NCBI RefSeq assembly: GCF_000384655.1
Contig: NZ_ARQI01000097.1
Location: forward strand, 1-33,343
DNA length: 33,343 nucleotides
From: Brachyspira innocens ATCC 29796
GTDB taxonomy: Bacteria > Spirochaetota > Brachyspiria > Brachyspirales > Brachyspiraceae
Direction: 5' to 3'
Shown here: positions 16,834-25,970 of the stretch, piece after piece
How the letters are laid out: the number at the start of each line of letters is the position of its first letter
Position numbering within the stretch: position 1 is the first letter of the stretch
The notes under the pieces: generated by a model
Database searches by the model: none
Seen by the model: the letters and a program-made list of their open reading frames with translations, nothing else
What the model was told of the DNA's origin: nothing
Translations under genes and position numbers: made by a program

Positions 16834-17484
16834 TTATCTGGTAACATATAAATAGGTACGACTTAGTTGTATTATATTATTATGAGTAATTGCATCTTGA
16901 ACTACAATTTCAAATAATTCAGTTGTATGTTTATAAAACTGATTATTCTCTTCTTCATATGATATATCATTATATTTTTTAGTATTTTCTATAGCTTTTA
17001 ATACTTGTTCAGATGTAAAAACTTTTTTCTGATCACATGCTGCATTCTTTATTGCTACCATTGCCATTAATCTTGACAGCACACAAGGTATAAAACTATA
17101 TCCTGCTCTATATATTTCTTCTTTTGTATTATGTTTAAACATAAAATTTAATGCATCTTCTAAAGCGTAATATATGGTTAAAGGATCATAAAGAGGATTA
17201 TCATATTTATCAAATAAATAAAATTCAACATTATTATCTGAAATGATATCTTGTAAAGTTGAATATTCAAATAAATATTCTGCTTTATTTGTAATATTTT
17301 CTTCTATTTCTTCACCAAATTTTAACCTCGCTACATATTCTTCATCTATTCCAGTAAAACTATATTGTTCTAAAAATGCTTGAGCTTTTGGACCTAATTT
17401 ATATAGTCTTTTAGTAGGCAATTGAGCAAAACCTATATGTATAGTAATAAACATCAATATTATGATATATAATATATTTTTCAT
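16834..17484 (-). CDS. Secreted protein of unknown family, possible paralogue of the next gene
   Basis: This 216-residue product starts with signal peptide MKNILYIIILMFITIHIGFA followed by QLPTKRLYK. The ATG at 17482-17484 is preferred over an upstream in-frame start (17562). AGGAG sits 7 nt before it, and the extra 26 residues would spoil the signal peptide and run into a hairpin. The mature part is helical and acidic with no recognised domain. It is first in a two-gene unit with the gene at 16144-16821. The alignment of the middle regions suggests, but does not prove, common origin. Confidence 0.72.
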   Translation of the reverse strand: MKNILYIIILMFITIHIGFAQLPTKRLYKLGPKAQAFLEQYSFTGIDEEYVARLKFGEEIEENITNKAEYLFEYSTLQDIISDNNVEFYLFDKYDNPLYDPLTIYYALEDALNFMFKHNTKEEIYRAGYSFIPCVLSRLMAMVAIKNAACDQKKVFTSEQVLKAIENTKKYNDISYEEENNQFYKHTTELFEIVVQDAITHNNIIQLSRTYLYVTR

Positions 17485-17543
17485 TTTAATTCTCCTATTT
17501 ATTTTATAATTAATCTTATCAAGTAGTTTTGAAATAAATATGA

Positions 17544-17584
17544 TATAAATGCAATGTACCAAAGTTAAGTAAATTGCATTTATA
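17544..17584 (-). terminator. Perfect 12-bp inverted repeat, terminator or attenuator
   Basis: tataaatgcaat (17544-17555) and attgcattta plus ta (17573-17584) form a 12-bp stem with a 17-nt loop. It lies between the small gene ending at 17607 and the secreted protein start at 17484. The T tract on the minus strand is poor, so it may be an attenuator or a leaky terminator for the small genes. Confidence 0.5.
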
Positions 17585-17606
17585 AAAATTAAAAATAATA
17601 TTTGTA

Positions 17607-17810
17607 TTAATTACTTCCATATCCTCTTTCTTTCAATAAAGAAGCTATAGCCATCTTTTTAGCCCCAGATGCCCTTGCAAATTCTCTTTTTAATCTTTCA
17701 TCATCGTATGAAGAATATTCCATCTTGTATTTATTAAAATCATCATTAAAGTTTTTTACTTGTTTACCAACAAATTTAGCACCTGATTTAACCATATCAA
17801 AAAAGCCCAT
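17607..17810 (-). CDS. Small protein of unknown function (67 aa)
   Basis: This is a 67-residue basic/acidic helical protein (MGFFDMVKSGAKFVGKQV...) with no signal peptide or membrane segment. The N-terminal FxxMVKSGAKFVGKQVK could be amphipathic. The ATG follows a clear purine-rich GGGGGA. It lies 36 bp downstream of another very small gene (17847-18005) on the same strand, so the two probably share a message. No family was recognised. Similar small proteins with a GAKKMAIASLLKERG-type end are unknown to me. Confidence 0.65.
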   Translation of the reverse strand: MGFFDMVKSGAKFVGKQVKNFNDDFNKYKMEYSSYDDERLKREFARASGAKKMAIASLLKERGYGSN

Positions 17811-17846
17811 AATTTCCCCCTTTTTTTTGAATAAATTTTAAACGGT

Positions 17847-18005
17847 TTACCTTACACTTAAAATTTTTATATCTTTTACAAATGGATATCTGCTTTCAAC
17901 TTGTTTTATTGCAGAATAATCACTTTCTGCTTTAACGCTTACAGTCATTCCGTTCCAACCCTTTCCATCTTTAGAATACTTAAAACTAATATTATATGTT
18001 TTCAT
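17847..18005 (-). CDS. Very small protein of unknown function (52 aa)
   Basis: A 52-codon reading frame starts at ATG 18003-18005 and stops at 17847-17849. AAGAGG lies a suitable distance upstream. The protein begins MKTYNISFKYSKDGKGWNGM and ends KDIKILSVR. The alternation of strands and a central helix (SDYSAIKQVESRYP) fits a small beta-beta-alpha-beta fold that resembles short proteins found near mobile elements. No function can be given. It is first in a probable two-gene unit with 17607-17810. Confidence 0.65.
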   Translation of the reverse strand: MKTYNISFKYSKDGKGWNGMTVSVKAESDYSAIKQVESRYPFVKDIKILSVR

Positions 18006-18123
18006 TTTTTGCACCTCTTAAAATAATTATATTTACATTAATTATAGACTAAAAAAAAAAAAACAAGTATTTTTATATAAAAAATATATTTTTTATATAA
18101 AAATAAAGATTATCAATAAAAAA

Positions 18124-18149
18124 GGCGATACCTTAAAAAAGATACCGCC
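18124..18149 (-). terminator. Rho-independent terminator after the alpha-2-macroglobulin gene
   Basis: Arms ggcgatacctt (18124-18134) and aagataccgcc (18139-18149) form an 11-bp stem on the minus strand, with two wobble pairs and a 4-nt loop. The stem is followed by TTTTTT. It lies 35 bp past the stop at 18184. Confidence 0.85.
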
Positions 18150-18183
18150 CTTTAAATTTTATTCTAACAATTTAATTATTAAA

Positions 18184-21100
18184 TTATTTAGCCTCAATTA
18201 TTACTTTATACTGTCCGTCATAACCAAATACTTCTGGATTATACATCTCTTCAGCTTTAGTAGCAGGAAGCAAATATTCACCAGGAGTAGCTGCTCTAAC
18301 TACATATTTGTATACATGCTCTCCCTTATCAAGAATATCGGCAAATAATAATATTTTGTCACTATAGTTTTCAGTATGATTAAATCCGCCCCACCAGCTT
18401 GTACCTTGATTGCCGGTAATGTTTTTAACTTCAATGCTTTCTGTAGCAAATGAAGAGTTTAATATTCTCATACCAGAAGCAATAGGAGTGTCAACTACTA
18501 CAAAATGTCTCTCATAAGGAACTGTAACTTTTACTACAACAACATATTCCTCACCTTGTTTGAATTTATCTTTTGTAAGGTCTAATACTTTACCGTCTTT
18601 AGTTTGATACTCTCTAACAACTTTTATTCCAGCATCTCTATTAACAGCTAAGTCACGAGGTGCATAAGTAAGTCTTACGCCGTAATAAAGTCTGCCATCT
18701 CCGTTTCTTTTAATACTTGCTAAAGCACTTCTAGTATTTAAATTGCTTAATCTGTCATTCATAAACTCATCTAAAGCATAATTTTTTGTTAGGCTAGGCT
18801 GAGTTCTTGAACTAAATGTTTCTGCAAGTAAAGTTTGTCCCTGATATATAAACTCTGCTTTGAAATTAGGACTAACATTTTCGTATTTTTTATAATACAT
18901 ATTCATAGCAGCAAATACTGAAACATTATCCTGAGTATTTAAATATCTGCCGTTTTTTCTTGACTGAACAATCCAGCGAACCACTTTTTCATTAATAGCA
19001 TTATCATATCCTGTTTCTATTAATGCATATAAAGCTACAGAAGTATCTCTTACTGATGAAGAGTGTATCCAATAAAGATTAGCGTATCTTCCTTCAAGTT
19101 CATAATGAGCAGTAGTAGGGTCTTCTTTAATAGTATTGAGTATATACTGTCTTACATTAGTAAATGCATTATTGTCATATTTATTATAGTACATAGCCCT
19201 CATTAATTGAACCTGTCCGTAGAAAGGAATATTATTAACTTGTGGGTATATTCTGTCTATTATAGCTTTTACATCATTAGCGTTGTATCCGCCCTCAGCA
19301 AGAACTGCAGCAATATAAGCTATAGAAGATAAATTAATATATTCATCATTCCAGAAGCTAGGTTTTTCAGCATTTCCGCTTTTAGCATAATTGTTTATAT
19401 ATTCTAATGCCAACTGTAAAGAGTTTTCATCAATAGCGTATCCCTCTTTTTTAGCCTTAATCATAGCATCAGCAGCATAAGCAGTAAGCCATGGTGATAT
19501 CCAAGTTTTGCTAGGCCAGTATGAGAACCCTCCATTAAGACTTTGATATGTTGGCATAGTTTTCAAGAAATCAGTTACTGTTTTATCTAATTCTGATTCT
19601 GGTATATCAGTAAGTTTCATGTCTACTAATAATCTTTTGCTTGTTATTATAGGATAAACTCTTGATAACTGCTGCTCTAAACAAAGATAAGGATAATTAA
19701 TAAGATAATTAATTCCTCCAGAAAGTTCACTAAATGCACTAGGAGACATATAAACTTCCAAACTTCCAGCACCTCTATACGCTTCTGTAATATTAGGTAC
19801 TCTTATCATCAAATCAGTATTGTTGTTTGTAGTGCTTGAGAATACTGCAACTGACTCTGTAGTCATAGGTACATTAACCTCAAATGATTTCTCTACAGCA
19901 TCAGTATATTCTCCGCCTTTAGCAAGTATAGTAACTTTAGCCTCTCCTCTGTTTGTAGCTATAATATCAAATCTTACATCAGCATTTCCGCCTTTAGGAA
20001 CTGTTATTTTTTGTACATCATTTTCTATCATAGCATTAGAAGCAACAGCCTGAACTTCTATTTCTAAATCTTTATCAGAATAGTTATAAACTAATGTACC
20101 AGCTTTTAATTTATCTTCAACATAGGCAAACTCTGGAAGTGTAGGCATAAGCATAATATTTTTCTTAACTACAACAACATCATCAGAAGCCCCGAAATAA
20201 CCATCTTTGTTTATAGCAGAAGCCATTATTCTAAATGATGTAATATTGTCTGGTAAATTAAATGTAACTGTAGCTTTACCCTCAGCATCAGTTTTTACTC
20301 TTCCTTGATAGAAAGCAGTAGTAAGGAAATTTTTTCTTATGCTGAATACGTCCATACCCATAGCTTCAGCTTTAGCCATAAGTGAAGCATTAGCTCTCAT
20401 ACCGTCTCCGCCCGGTGTATCTCCTTTTTCTCCATAGTTACGCTGACCTATCAAATGTATTCTTGTATCGGCACTTGCTACACTCAAAGGTCTTTTTCCG
20501 TAGAATGTATTAAACCAATTAGGAGTTTTGTATCCTATTAAATTTAATACTCCCACATCAACAACACTTAACATTATCTCTGTTTCCATAGGTTTGCTTT
20601 CTTTTGTTTCAACATATAAATCAACTGTCATCTCATCACGAGGCTCTAAGCTGTCAGCAGATTTTGTTATTTTTACATTAAGCTCTTTTTCACGCGGAGA
20701 AACTGAAAGTCCTGCATAACCTATTTTAAATGACGGCTTACCTTCATCAGTTGCATAATTAGTATAAGCTTCATTTTCAACTCTCCCTTTAACAAGTGAA
20801 ACACCTACATAAACATTAGGCAAATATTCTGGTTTTATAGGTACTTCTATTAAAGCAGTGGAGCCTTCTATATTTGTTACAAAAGAATCTATTACATATT
20901 CTCTTTCAACTGTTACCAAAGCAGTAGCAGATTCATAAGGAGATTTTACCATTATTCTAGCTGTTTCATAAGGCTGATACTCTTCTTTTTCTGTTATAAG
21001 CTCCAGCAAATCATCATCAAACATAGCCCAAGGAGCATAATCTTTACCTATAACATACATATATTCATCAGAAGCAACTTCTCTGTTTTTAGAATCTTTT

Positions 21101-23934
21101 GCTCTTGCTAATACTATATAAAGTCCGGAGTTTGTAGGAGTAAAACTAAAAGATACAGGATCTTTAGCTGTTGTAACTGTAGTAGTTTCAACAACATCAT
21201 CAATCTGTTTAGATTCCCATTCAAATCTTCCGCCTGTTATAGCCTTTCTTACAGATTCCCAATGTCTTCTTATAACTTGTACTTCTATTTTTTTACCTTC
21301 AAGTCTGTTGCCTTCTGGGTCTGCTGCTATAAACTCTAATTGTGTAGGTTTATCAGTTTCCAAGAAATATCCTTGTCTTTTTATACCTATATAATAATCG
21401 CTTCCATGAACTAATACACTTTTAGTTGTGCTTACTCTCTGAGAATCCTCACCTGATACAGTTGATTCTATAGTAACATAAGCTGCATGTATTGAACGGC
21501 TTGCATCTACAGTAGGAGCATAAGCATATTCTCCTTTTTCATCTAATGAAGCTGTACCGTTTGCTATCATAGAATAATAATTGTTATAATACTCATCTTC
21601 AAACCAGCTTAATTTTGTAAATCTGAATCCTGCATTATTAGGCGGAGTAAAGAAAGTTTCATTCATAGATATATTATAATCTACCTGATTAGATATCATA
21701 GGCTCGCCGAATAAATACCAGCCAGACATTTTTATAGGCATAGTATCGCCTAAATAATAATTTTTATCTTCAACCCATAATCTGCTCTCATATTCTAAAG
21801 GTTTAAACTCTTCTACTCTGAAACTTTGTGATAAACTGTATGAGGTATTTTCCTCTCTGTCATTATTAGACTCGCTTTTAAACTCAGCATTTACATTATA
21901 ATAACCTGTAGGAGCATCGGCTGGAAGTGTGAAATCTATCAAATAAGAACCATATTCATTTAAAGTAATTGTTCCTTTATGTATCTCTTCACCTCTTGAA
22001 TTGTTTATTGTAAATGTTCCGTTTTTTAAATCACTAGGTATTTGCCAGCTGCCTATTCTATTTTCTCTTATAACACCTTTTATATGTACCTCTTCTCCTG
22101 CTTTATAAATACCTCTTTCTGTAAACATAGAGCCGTTATAATCTTTAGTAGGAGGAGCATCATTATAACTTATATCCATTCTCCAAGGTGAAACACCTGT
22201 ACCCCAGTCGCTATTTATAAAAGATACATCATCTCCTTTTGTAACTATAGCCCATTGTCTTGGTGATGACCATCTGCTTACTCTGTTTATACCTAAAGCT
22301 CTGAATCCTTTAGTAGTAGCTATTCCATTTTCATCAGTAGTAGCTTTTTCTAATACTCTGTTAAAGTCATCTCTTATTTCTACTTGAGCTCCTTCAATAG
22401 GCATTCCTGTTTTTAAATCTGTTACAAATATTGTATTTGAATCTCCTGAGAATTTTCCTGTTACTCCCATAGATGTAATTTGTATTTGTGAAGATGATGA
22501 ATAATCATACTGACTTTGATATCCAGTCTTACTTTTAAACTCTATTGATAAAAGTCCGTATTGTTTATTATTCATATAGTTTGTTAAATAAAGTGCTGTT
22601 GTGATGTATCTGTTTCTTTCAACATCTGGAGTGTACTCTGTAGTGTTATTATATCCCAATAAGTTTTTATATTGGTTTGTATAATTTCTAAACTCTGCAC
22701 TTTCATCATATCTGTATACTTCTTTATTTACAAATAAAAATGGTATGATATTTTCTTTATCAACATATCTGCTTTGTATATTAATAGTATTAGGGTTCAT
22801 TACCTGTACTGGAAGTTTTATTCCTTCATAAGATTCTACAACTCCCATTCCAGAAGGTATAGAAAGGCTTGGATTATAGTCTGTAACATTTAATGTAATG
22901 TTTTGTTCTTTTCCTAAAGTTTGTCCGTAAGCATCTTTAAGACTTCCGTTTATTTTTATATTGTATGTAACATTAGGATTAAACCTTAAAGAATAAAGTG
23001 AAAAACTTTTAGAGCTCCAAGAGTTTTGCTGTATATCTTCTTCTGTAGGAAGCTGAATTGCTGGAGTTATTTCAATATTTCTTATCAAATCCGCCCATTC
23101 AACTCTTGTAGAGAAATTAATTCTAGGAGCTTCTGGAGAATATGACGCTGTTACCGTTTGTTCACTATCTCCATTAAAATAGAATTCATCATGTGTAGAA
23201 AAAGTAAAACTGTCATTATCTGCAGTTCCCAAATTTCCATTAATAGCAGCAAGCCCTTCTTCTATATGTACTGTTATTTTATCATTCTTATCCAAAACAG
23301 TTTTAGGCTTTATAACTAGTACTTGTTCAAGTTCGTATTCATTAGTTTCCCATTCTCTTAAATCTTCCAACCTTGCATATCTAACATCAAAGTCTATATT
23401 TCTGTAAGTATTGCTTGAAATTAATTCTATATTTTCTTTGGCACTTTCAAGATATATAGGCATATTATAATAAACAACTATATTTACATCAGTAGCCAAA
23501 TCTGACTGTCTGTCATAAGGAGAACTTTTCTGCATTATAGGTCTTAAAGTATTAAAACTCCAAGTATAATCATTTTCTAATACTTCTCCTGTAAGTTCGC
23601 TTTTTATTCCTTTTTTAAGTGTAACTTCAATAGCTGTATTATCAGGCAAAGGCTCACTAGGATAAAAAGCTAAAGTATTAATAGAAAGCCATCTATAAGT
23701 ACCTTTAACATCTACATTAAAACTGAAATATTCATTAGTTACTTCTTTTATAGACTGCAAAGCAACCATCTGCTGATTGAATGTCACAGTTATTGCTTCA
23801 TAGTTATATCTGCTAGTATTTTCTCCTATTGGACTTGTTCTATCAATAGCAACAGCAGCAAACATACTTACCCCCATTATAAATAACATAATAGCAGCAT
23901 AATAAATAGTTTTCAATTTTAACATATTTAACAT
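18184..23934 (-). CDS. Bacterial alpha-2-macroglobulin with CLEQ thioester
   Basis: This 1916-residue protein is a bacterial alpha-2-macroglobulin, an envelope protease trap. Bait-region cleavage exposes a reactive thioester that captures the protease. The N-terminus has a hydrophobic segment (YYAAIMLFIMGVSMFAAVA) but no lipobox cysteine, unlike typical lipid-anchored members, so it may be anchored or free in the periplasm. A Big-like N-terminal segment with PLPDNTAIEV, MG-domain motifs (RGIYKAGEEVHIKG, TDKPTQLEF) and the KTDAEGKATVTFNLPDNITS stretch are visible. The thioester YLCLEQQLSR has Cys1418. The ATG at 23932-23934 has GGAG 6 nt upstream and is preferred over a TTG five codons earlier. 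pbpC, the usual neighbour, is absent here. Confidence 0.95.
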   Translation of the reverse strand: MLNMLKLKTIYYAAIMLFIMGVSMFAAVAIDRTSPIGENTSRYNYEAITVTFNQQMVALQSIKEVTNEYFSFNVDVKGTYRWLSINTLAFYPSEPLPDNTAIEVTLKKGIKSELTGEVLENDYTWSFNTLRPIMQKSSPYDRQSDLATDVNIVVYYNMPIYLESAKENIELISSNTYRNIDFDVRYARLEDLREWETNEYELEQVLVIKPKTVLDKNDKITVHIEEGLAAINGNLGTADNDSFTFSTHDEFYFNGDSEQTVTASYSPEAPRINFSTRVEWADLIRNIEITPAIQLPTEEDIQQNSWSSKSFSLYSLRFNPNVTYNIKINGSLKDAYGQTLGKEQNITLNVTDYNPSLSIPSGMGVVESYEGIKLPVQVMNPNTINIQSRYVDKENIIPFLFVNKEVYRYDESAEFRNYTNQYKNLLGYNNTTEYTPDVERNRYITTALYLTNYMNNKQYGLLSIEFKSKTGYQSQYDYSSSSQIQITSMGVTGKFSGDSNTIFVTDLKTGMPIEGAQVEIRDDFNRVLEKATTDENGIATTKGFRALGINRVSRWSSPRQWAIVTKGDDVSFINSDWGTGVSPWRMDISYNDAPPTKDYNGSMFTERGIYKAGEEVHIKGVIRENRIGSWQIPSDLKNGTFTINNSRGEEIHKGTITLNEYGSYLIDFTLPADAPTGYYNVNAEFKSESNNDREENTSYSLSQSFRVEEFKPLEYESRLWVEDKNYYLGDTMPIKMSGWYLFGEPMISNQVDYNISMNETFFTPPNNAGFRFTKLSWFEDEYYNNYYSMIANGTASLDEKGEYAYAPTVDASRSIHAAYVTIESTVSGEDSQRVSTTKSVLVHGSDYYIGIKRQGYFLETDKPTQLEFIAADPEGNRLEGKKIEVQVIRRHWESVRKAITGGRFEWESKQIDDVVETTTVTTAKDPVSFSFTPTNSGLYIVLARAKDSKNREVASDEYMYVIGKDYAPWAMFDDDLLELITEKEEYQPYETARIMVKSPYESATALVTVEREYVIDSFVTNIEGSTALIEVPIKPEYLPNVYVGVSLVKGRVENEAYTNYATDEGKPSFKIGYAGLSVSPREKELNVKITKSADSLEPRDEMTVDLYVETKESKPMETEIMLSVVDVGVLNLIGYKTPNWFNTFYGKRPLSVASADTRIHLIGQRNYGEKGDTPGGDGMRANASLMAKAEAMGMDVFSIRKNFLTTAFYQGRVKTDAEGKATVTFNLPDNITSFRIMASAINKDGYFGASDDVVVVKKNIMLMPTLPEFAYVEDKLKAGTLVYNYSDKDLEIEVQAVASNAMIENDVQKITVPKGGNADVRFDIIATNRGEAKVTILAKGGEYTDAVEKSFEVNVPMTTESVAVFSSTTNNNTDLMIRVPNITEAYRGAGSLEVYMSPSAFSELSGGINYLINYPYLCLEQQLSRVYPIITSKRLLVDMKLTDIPESELDKTVTDFLKTMPTYQSLNGGFSYWPSKTWISPWLTAYAADAMIKAKKEGYAIDENSLQLALEYINNYAKSGNAEKPSFWNDEYINLSSIAYIAAVLAEGGYNANDVKAIIDRIYPQVNNIPFYGQVQLMRAMYYNKYDNNAFTNVRQYILNTIKEDPTTAHYELEGRYANLYWIHSSSVRDTSVALYALIETGYDNAINEKVVRWIVQSRKNGRYLNTQDNVSVFAAMNMYYKKYENVSPNFKAEFIYQGQTLLAETFSSRTQPSLTKNYALDEFMNDRLSNLNTRSALASIKRNGDGRLYYGVRLTYAPRDLAVNRDAGIKVVREYQTKDGKVLDLTKDKFKQGEEYVVVVKVTVPYERHFVVVDTPIASGMRILNSSFATESIEVKNITGNQGTSWWGGFNHTENYSDKILLFADILDKGEHVYKYVVRAATPGEYLLPATKAEEMYNPEVFGYDGQYKVIIEAK

Positions 23935-24108
23935 AAACTTCTCCAACAAACTATATTTTTGATTTTATAAAGTTATATCATATATAATTTAAAAGTAAAC
24001 TATAAAAGTAAAAATATTTTATACTTGTTGTATTATAATATTTTTTATTTACTATAAAATTACATATTATTATATAAAACTAAAAAAATATAAAAAAGTG
24101 CTATGTTA

Positions 24109-25095
24109 TTAAATAATTTTATCATACATATTAACTTCTTTGTTAATATTTGATAATTCAATAATAGTCTTGGCAAAAGATGTGCTGTCATTTAAACAAG
24201 GACATAATATAAAATCTTTAATATTGTATTTATTAATAGCCTCTTTTCTGTATTCTATATCTATCTCATAAATTGTCTCGGAATTGTCTATAGTAAATGC
24301 CAAAGGGTATATTATCAATTTTTCACCGCTGTATTTTTTTACCATGTCTATTGTAGTAGGAGAAAGCCATTCTAATTTTCCTATTTTTGACTGATAAGAA
24401 AGTACAATATCTTTAAAATGTAATCCTTCTTTATAAAGTTTATCTTTTAGTATTTCTGCATTGCAATGGCATTCATATTTATAAGGATCTCCTTTATCAA
24501 TATGTATTTTTGGTATAGAATGTGCTGAAAATATTAATATGTATTCTTCACTGTTTTTATATTTTATACTTTCTTTTATTAATTTCACTACAGCATTATT
24601 ATAATTATCATCATAATAATATCTATCAACTATATTAATTTTTGCTTTATATTTTAATTTCTTCATAACTTTATAAATACTTTCTAATGATGATTTTACA
24701 GTAACTTCTGAATACTGCGGATACATACTGAATAATGTAATTTCTCTAACATTATTATATTTTAATTCTTTTAATACATTATAAGCTGAAGGATTACTAT
24801 AATTCATTACATATTTATAATCTTTTGAACTGTCCAATTTATTAAGTTTATTGACTAGTTTTTCTGTATATTCATTTATTGGAGATTTCCCGCCTATTGC
24901 TTCATAGTGTTTTATTACATTTGGTTTAATCTTATTTACTATCTTTTTTGCTATAATGCTTCTCATAAAACTATTTTTTATGTTTAATATATGATAATCA
25001 TTAAACATATTGATTAAAAATGTATCTACTTCTTTTATGCTATTAGCCCCTCCCATATTAAAAAGTATAACTGTTTCTTTTTTATCACTGTTCAT
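24109..25095 (-). CDS. hemH: Ferrochelatase
   Basis: The 328-residue protein matches ferrochelatase, which inserts Fe2+ into a porphyrin in the last steps of haem synthesis. Motifs in order are ILFNMGGA, GGKSPINEYT, MYPQYSEVTVKSS, SAHSIP with catalytic His192, LSYQSKIGKLEWLSPTT, and PLAFTIDNSETIYEID with Glu273. Length is normal for bacterial ferrochelatase. The CxC pairs (KYECHCNAE, ILCPCLND) are notable but not enough to claim a cluster. No Shine-Dalgarno sequence is obvious before the ATG. No other haem gene is in the window, so whether it serves full synthesis or porphyrin salvage is open. Confidence 0.93.
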   Translation of the reverse strand: MNSDKKETVILFNMGGANSIKEVDTFLINMFNDYHILNIKNSFMRSIIAKKIVNKIKPNVIKHYEAIGGKSPINEYTEKLVNKLNKLDSSKDYKYVMNYSNPSAYNVLKELKYNNVREITLFSMYPQYSEVTVKSSLESIYKVMKKLKYKAKINIVDRYYYDDNYNNAVVKLIKESIKYKNSEEYILIFSAHSIPKIHIDKGDPYKYECHCNAEILKDKLYKEGLHFKDIVLSYQSKIGKLEWLSPTTIDMVKKYSGEKLIIYPLAFTIDNSETIYEIDIEYRKEAINKYNIKDFILCPCLNDSTSFAKTIIELSNINKEVNMYDKII

Positions 25096-25355
25096 AATAT
25101 ATCATTATTAATAATAATTATTAATTAATAATAATATATATTTAATCATTAGTCAAATTTAAAATAAGATTTTTATTAATTATTATTGATAAGATAAAAG
25201 ATTTTTATAAAGATGATGTAAATACTTATAATTTAAATACATTTACATATAAATACAAGTATATTTTATAAATATAATATTTACTTTTTCTTTAATATTA
25301 GAAAGTATAATTATTTCTTTTACTTTTATTATTTGTATATTAAAAAAATAAAAAG

Positions 25356-25931
25356 TTATTTAGAGATAGTTTTTAAATAATCTGCTGCTTCTTTCTGCTC
25401 TTTACGAATAGCAAACTCCAAAGCCCTTTCTCCGTCTTTATTTTTATGCTCTATATCTGCCCCATTTTCTATTAAAAGCTTCATAGTATCAATATCTCCA
25501 ATTCCAGAGGCAAACATCAAAGGTGTTACAAGTTTGAAATTTTTAGCATTAACATCAGCACCAGCCTCAACTAATGCTTTTATTATATCATATTCTTTTG
25601 TGAGAGAAGCATAAAGAAGAGCTGAAAATAAAGGCTTATCTCTTAAATTAACATCAGCACCAGAATCTATTAAATATATTGCAATATCTTTCTGCTTTTC
25701 TGCACAGGCAAACATCAATGCAGTTATACCAGTTTTGCTTCTTGCATTGATATTAGCACCTTCTTCTACTAAAAGTTTGGCTATATCAAAATAACCTTTC
25801 TTAGCACATATCATAAGCAATGTAAACTTAGTCTCTTCATCTCTAGCATCAGATAAACTACTGTCAGATTCCAAACATTTTTTCACATTATAGAAATCAT
25901 TATTTTTTACATACTCAACTATATCAGACAT
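25356..25931 (-). CDS. Cytoplasmic ankyrin-repeat protein
   Basis: This 191-residue protein is made of about five ankyrin repeats (for example ARSKTGITALMFACAEKQKD and NKDGERALEFAIRKEQKEA). It has no signal peptide, so it is likely cytoplasmic. It begins 39 bp downstream of the ABC permease stop and is probably the third gene of that unit. It may be a partner or regulator of the transporter, but this is only inferred from position. AAGGG lies about 10 nt upstream of the ATG. Confidence 0.87.
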   Translation of the reverse strand: MSDIVEYVKNNDFYNVKKCLESDSSLSDARDEETKFTLLMICAKKGYFDIAKLLVEEGANINARSKTGITALMFACAEKQKDIAIYLIDSGADVNLRDKPLFSALLYASLTKEYDIIKALVEAGADVNAKNFKLVTPLMFASGIGDIDTMKLLIENGADIEHKNKDGERALEFAIRKEQKEAADYLKTISK

Positions 25932-25970
25932 TTTGACAAAGCCCTTTTTAATAGATTTATAAAGTTAAAA

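Noticed and set aside
23935-23949. TTG start for the alpha-2-macroglobulin five codons upstream
   Set aside because: The ATG at 23932-23934 has GGAG at the right distance, and the GGAG itself lies inside the proposed extension.
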